Positions 63,932-64,000 of a stretch of DNA of 64,000 nt are shown piece by piece (within the stretch, counting starts at the first letter, position 1; each line of letters opens with the position of its first letter). The position numbers and the translations under genes are program-made. The notes beneath the pieces were generated by a model. That model did not search any database and was not told the origin of the DNA. It saw only the letters and a program-made list of their open reading frames with translations. This stretch comes from Paracandidimonas soli (GTDB lineage Bacteria > Pseudomonadota > Gammaproteobacteria > Burkholderiales > Burkholderiaceae_B): NCBI RefSeq assembly GCF_004342005.1, contig NZ_SMBX01000004.1:291121-355120 (forward strand). Reading direction: 5' to 3'.

Positions 63932-64000
63932 ATCGGCGCATACCTTTAAGCCCGCATAAAATCGAGGTGCGAAACAAGATTTTGGGAAGGTAGCGCCGAT
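63932..64000. repeat. Long imperfect inverted repeat with one-sided bulges at the window edge
   Basis: The right arm (63978-64000) pairs in order with left-arm blocks ATCGGCGC (63932), TACCTT (63941), CCC (63951) and AAAATC (63958). All unpaired bases (A, TAAG, GCAT) are on the left arm, and the loop is 14 nt. This could be a structured RNA or the end of a mobile element beyond the window. Confidence 0.5.

Noticed and set aside
63932..64000. Integron attC site
   Set aside because: The bulge pattern is suggestive, but the conserved GTTRRRY/RYYYAAC core sites are absent.

Overview
The window is GC-rich, dense chromosomal DNA from a betaproteobacterium, most likely of the family Alcaligenaceae (Bordetella/Achromobacter-like). 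The evidence is gene content: the rpsF-priB-rpsR-rplI-dnaB block, a Bug-type tricarboxylate-binding protein, a BpH3-like H-NS protein, hpnCDE, and a dnaE-to-msbA cluster carrying LPS-core genes. This assignment is inference from content; no rRNA is present to confirm it. No rRNA, tRNA, CRISPR array or complete insertion sequence was seen.

Layout. 1-6756: end of a DUF4136 lipoprotein, an H-NS-like gene with a start-proximal frameshift, a nitrilase-family amidase, tldD, then the ribosomal/replication operon rpsF-priB-rpsR-rplI followed by dnaB. 6771-16082: an accessory iron/heme island, almost all on the minus strand. In transcription order it holds a Fur box, a FecI-like ECF sigma factor, a FecR-like anti-sigma factor, a TonB-dependent receptor with an STN signalling domain, a secreted hemophilin-like protein with a C-terminal TbpB-like barrel motif, and a Slam-type outer-membrane translocator. 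An Rpn-family nuclease gene on the plus strand splits the regulators from the receptor operon. 16116-19917: pdxA-phoH and bcp with an Mth938-like gene. 20132-24026: alaC-hom-thrC. 24093-24627: a BrnT/BrnA toxin-antitoxin pair. 24765-27870: hpnCDE for squalene synthesis. 28140-33555: an SDR, radA, an FtsX-type permease and kdkA. 33709-38711: a polyamine ABC transporter (potFGHI), an ArsC/Spx-like protein and rpiA. 38726-45412: phoU behind Pho boxes, yggX, argA and hrpA. 45372-49163: a LysR regulator divergent from a DapA-like/Bug/SDR catabolic operon. 49290-61721: dnaE followed by an LPS-core/O-antigen cluster (two GT4 glycosyltransferases, two polysaccharide deacetylases, an O-antigen ligase, a YdcF protein, a heptosyltransferase-like GT9) and msbA. 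61815-64000: a small lipoprotein, rng, and a structured non-coding edge.

The most notable system is the iron/heme island. It combines three modules: cell-surface signalling (ECF sigma, anti-sigma, STN receptor), a hemophilin-type secreted heme scavenger, and Slam secretion. The fecR-like gene and the receptor gene are preceded by the same bipartite element (TTCAGGAGAT, 12 nt, GCGTC), a candidate promoter for the local ECF sigma factor. The ECF gene itself has a good Fur box. The junctions inside the receptor/hemophilin/Slam operon carry strong hairpins.
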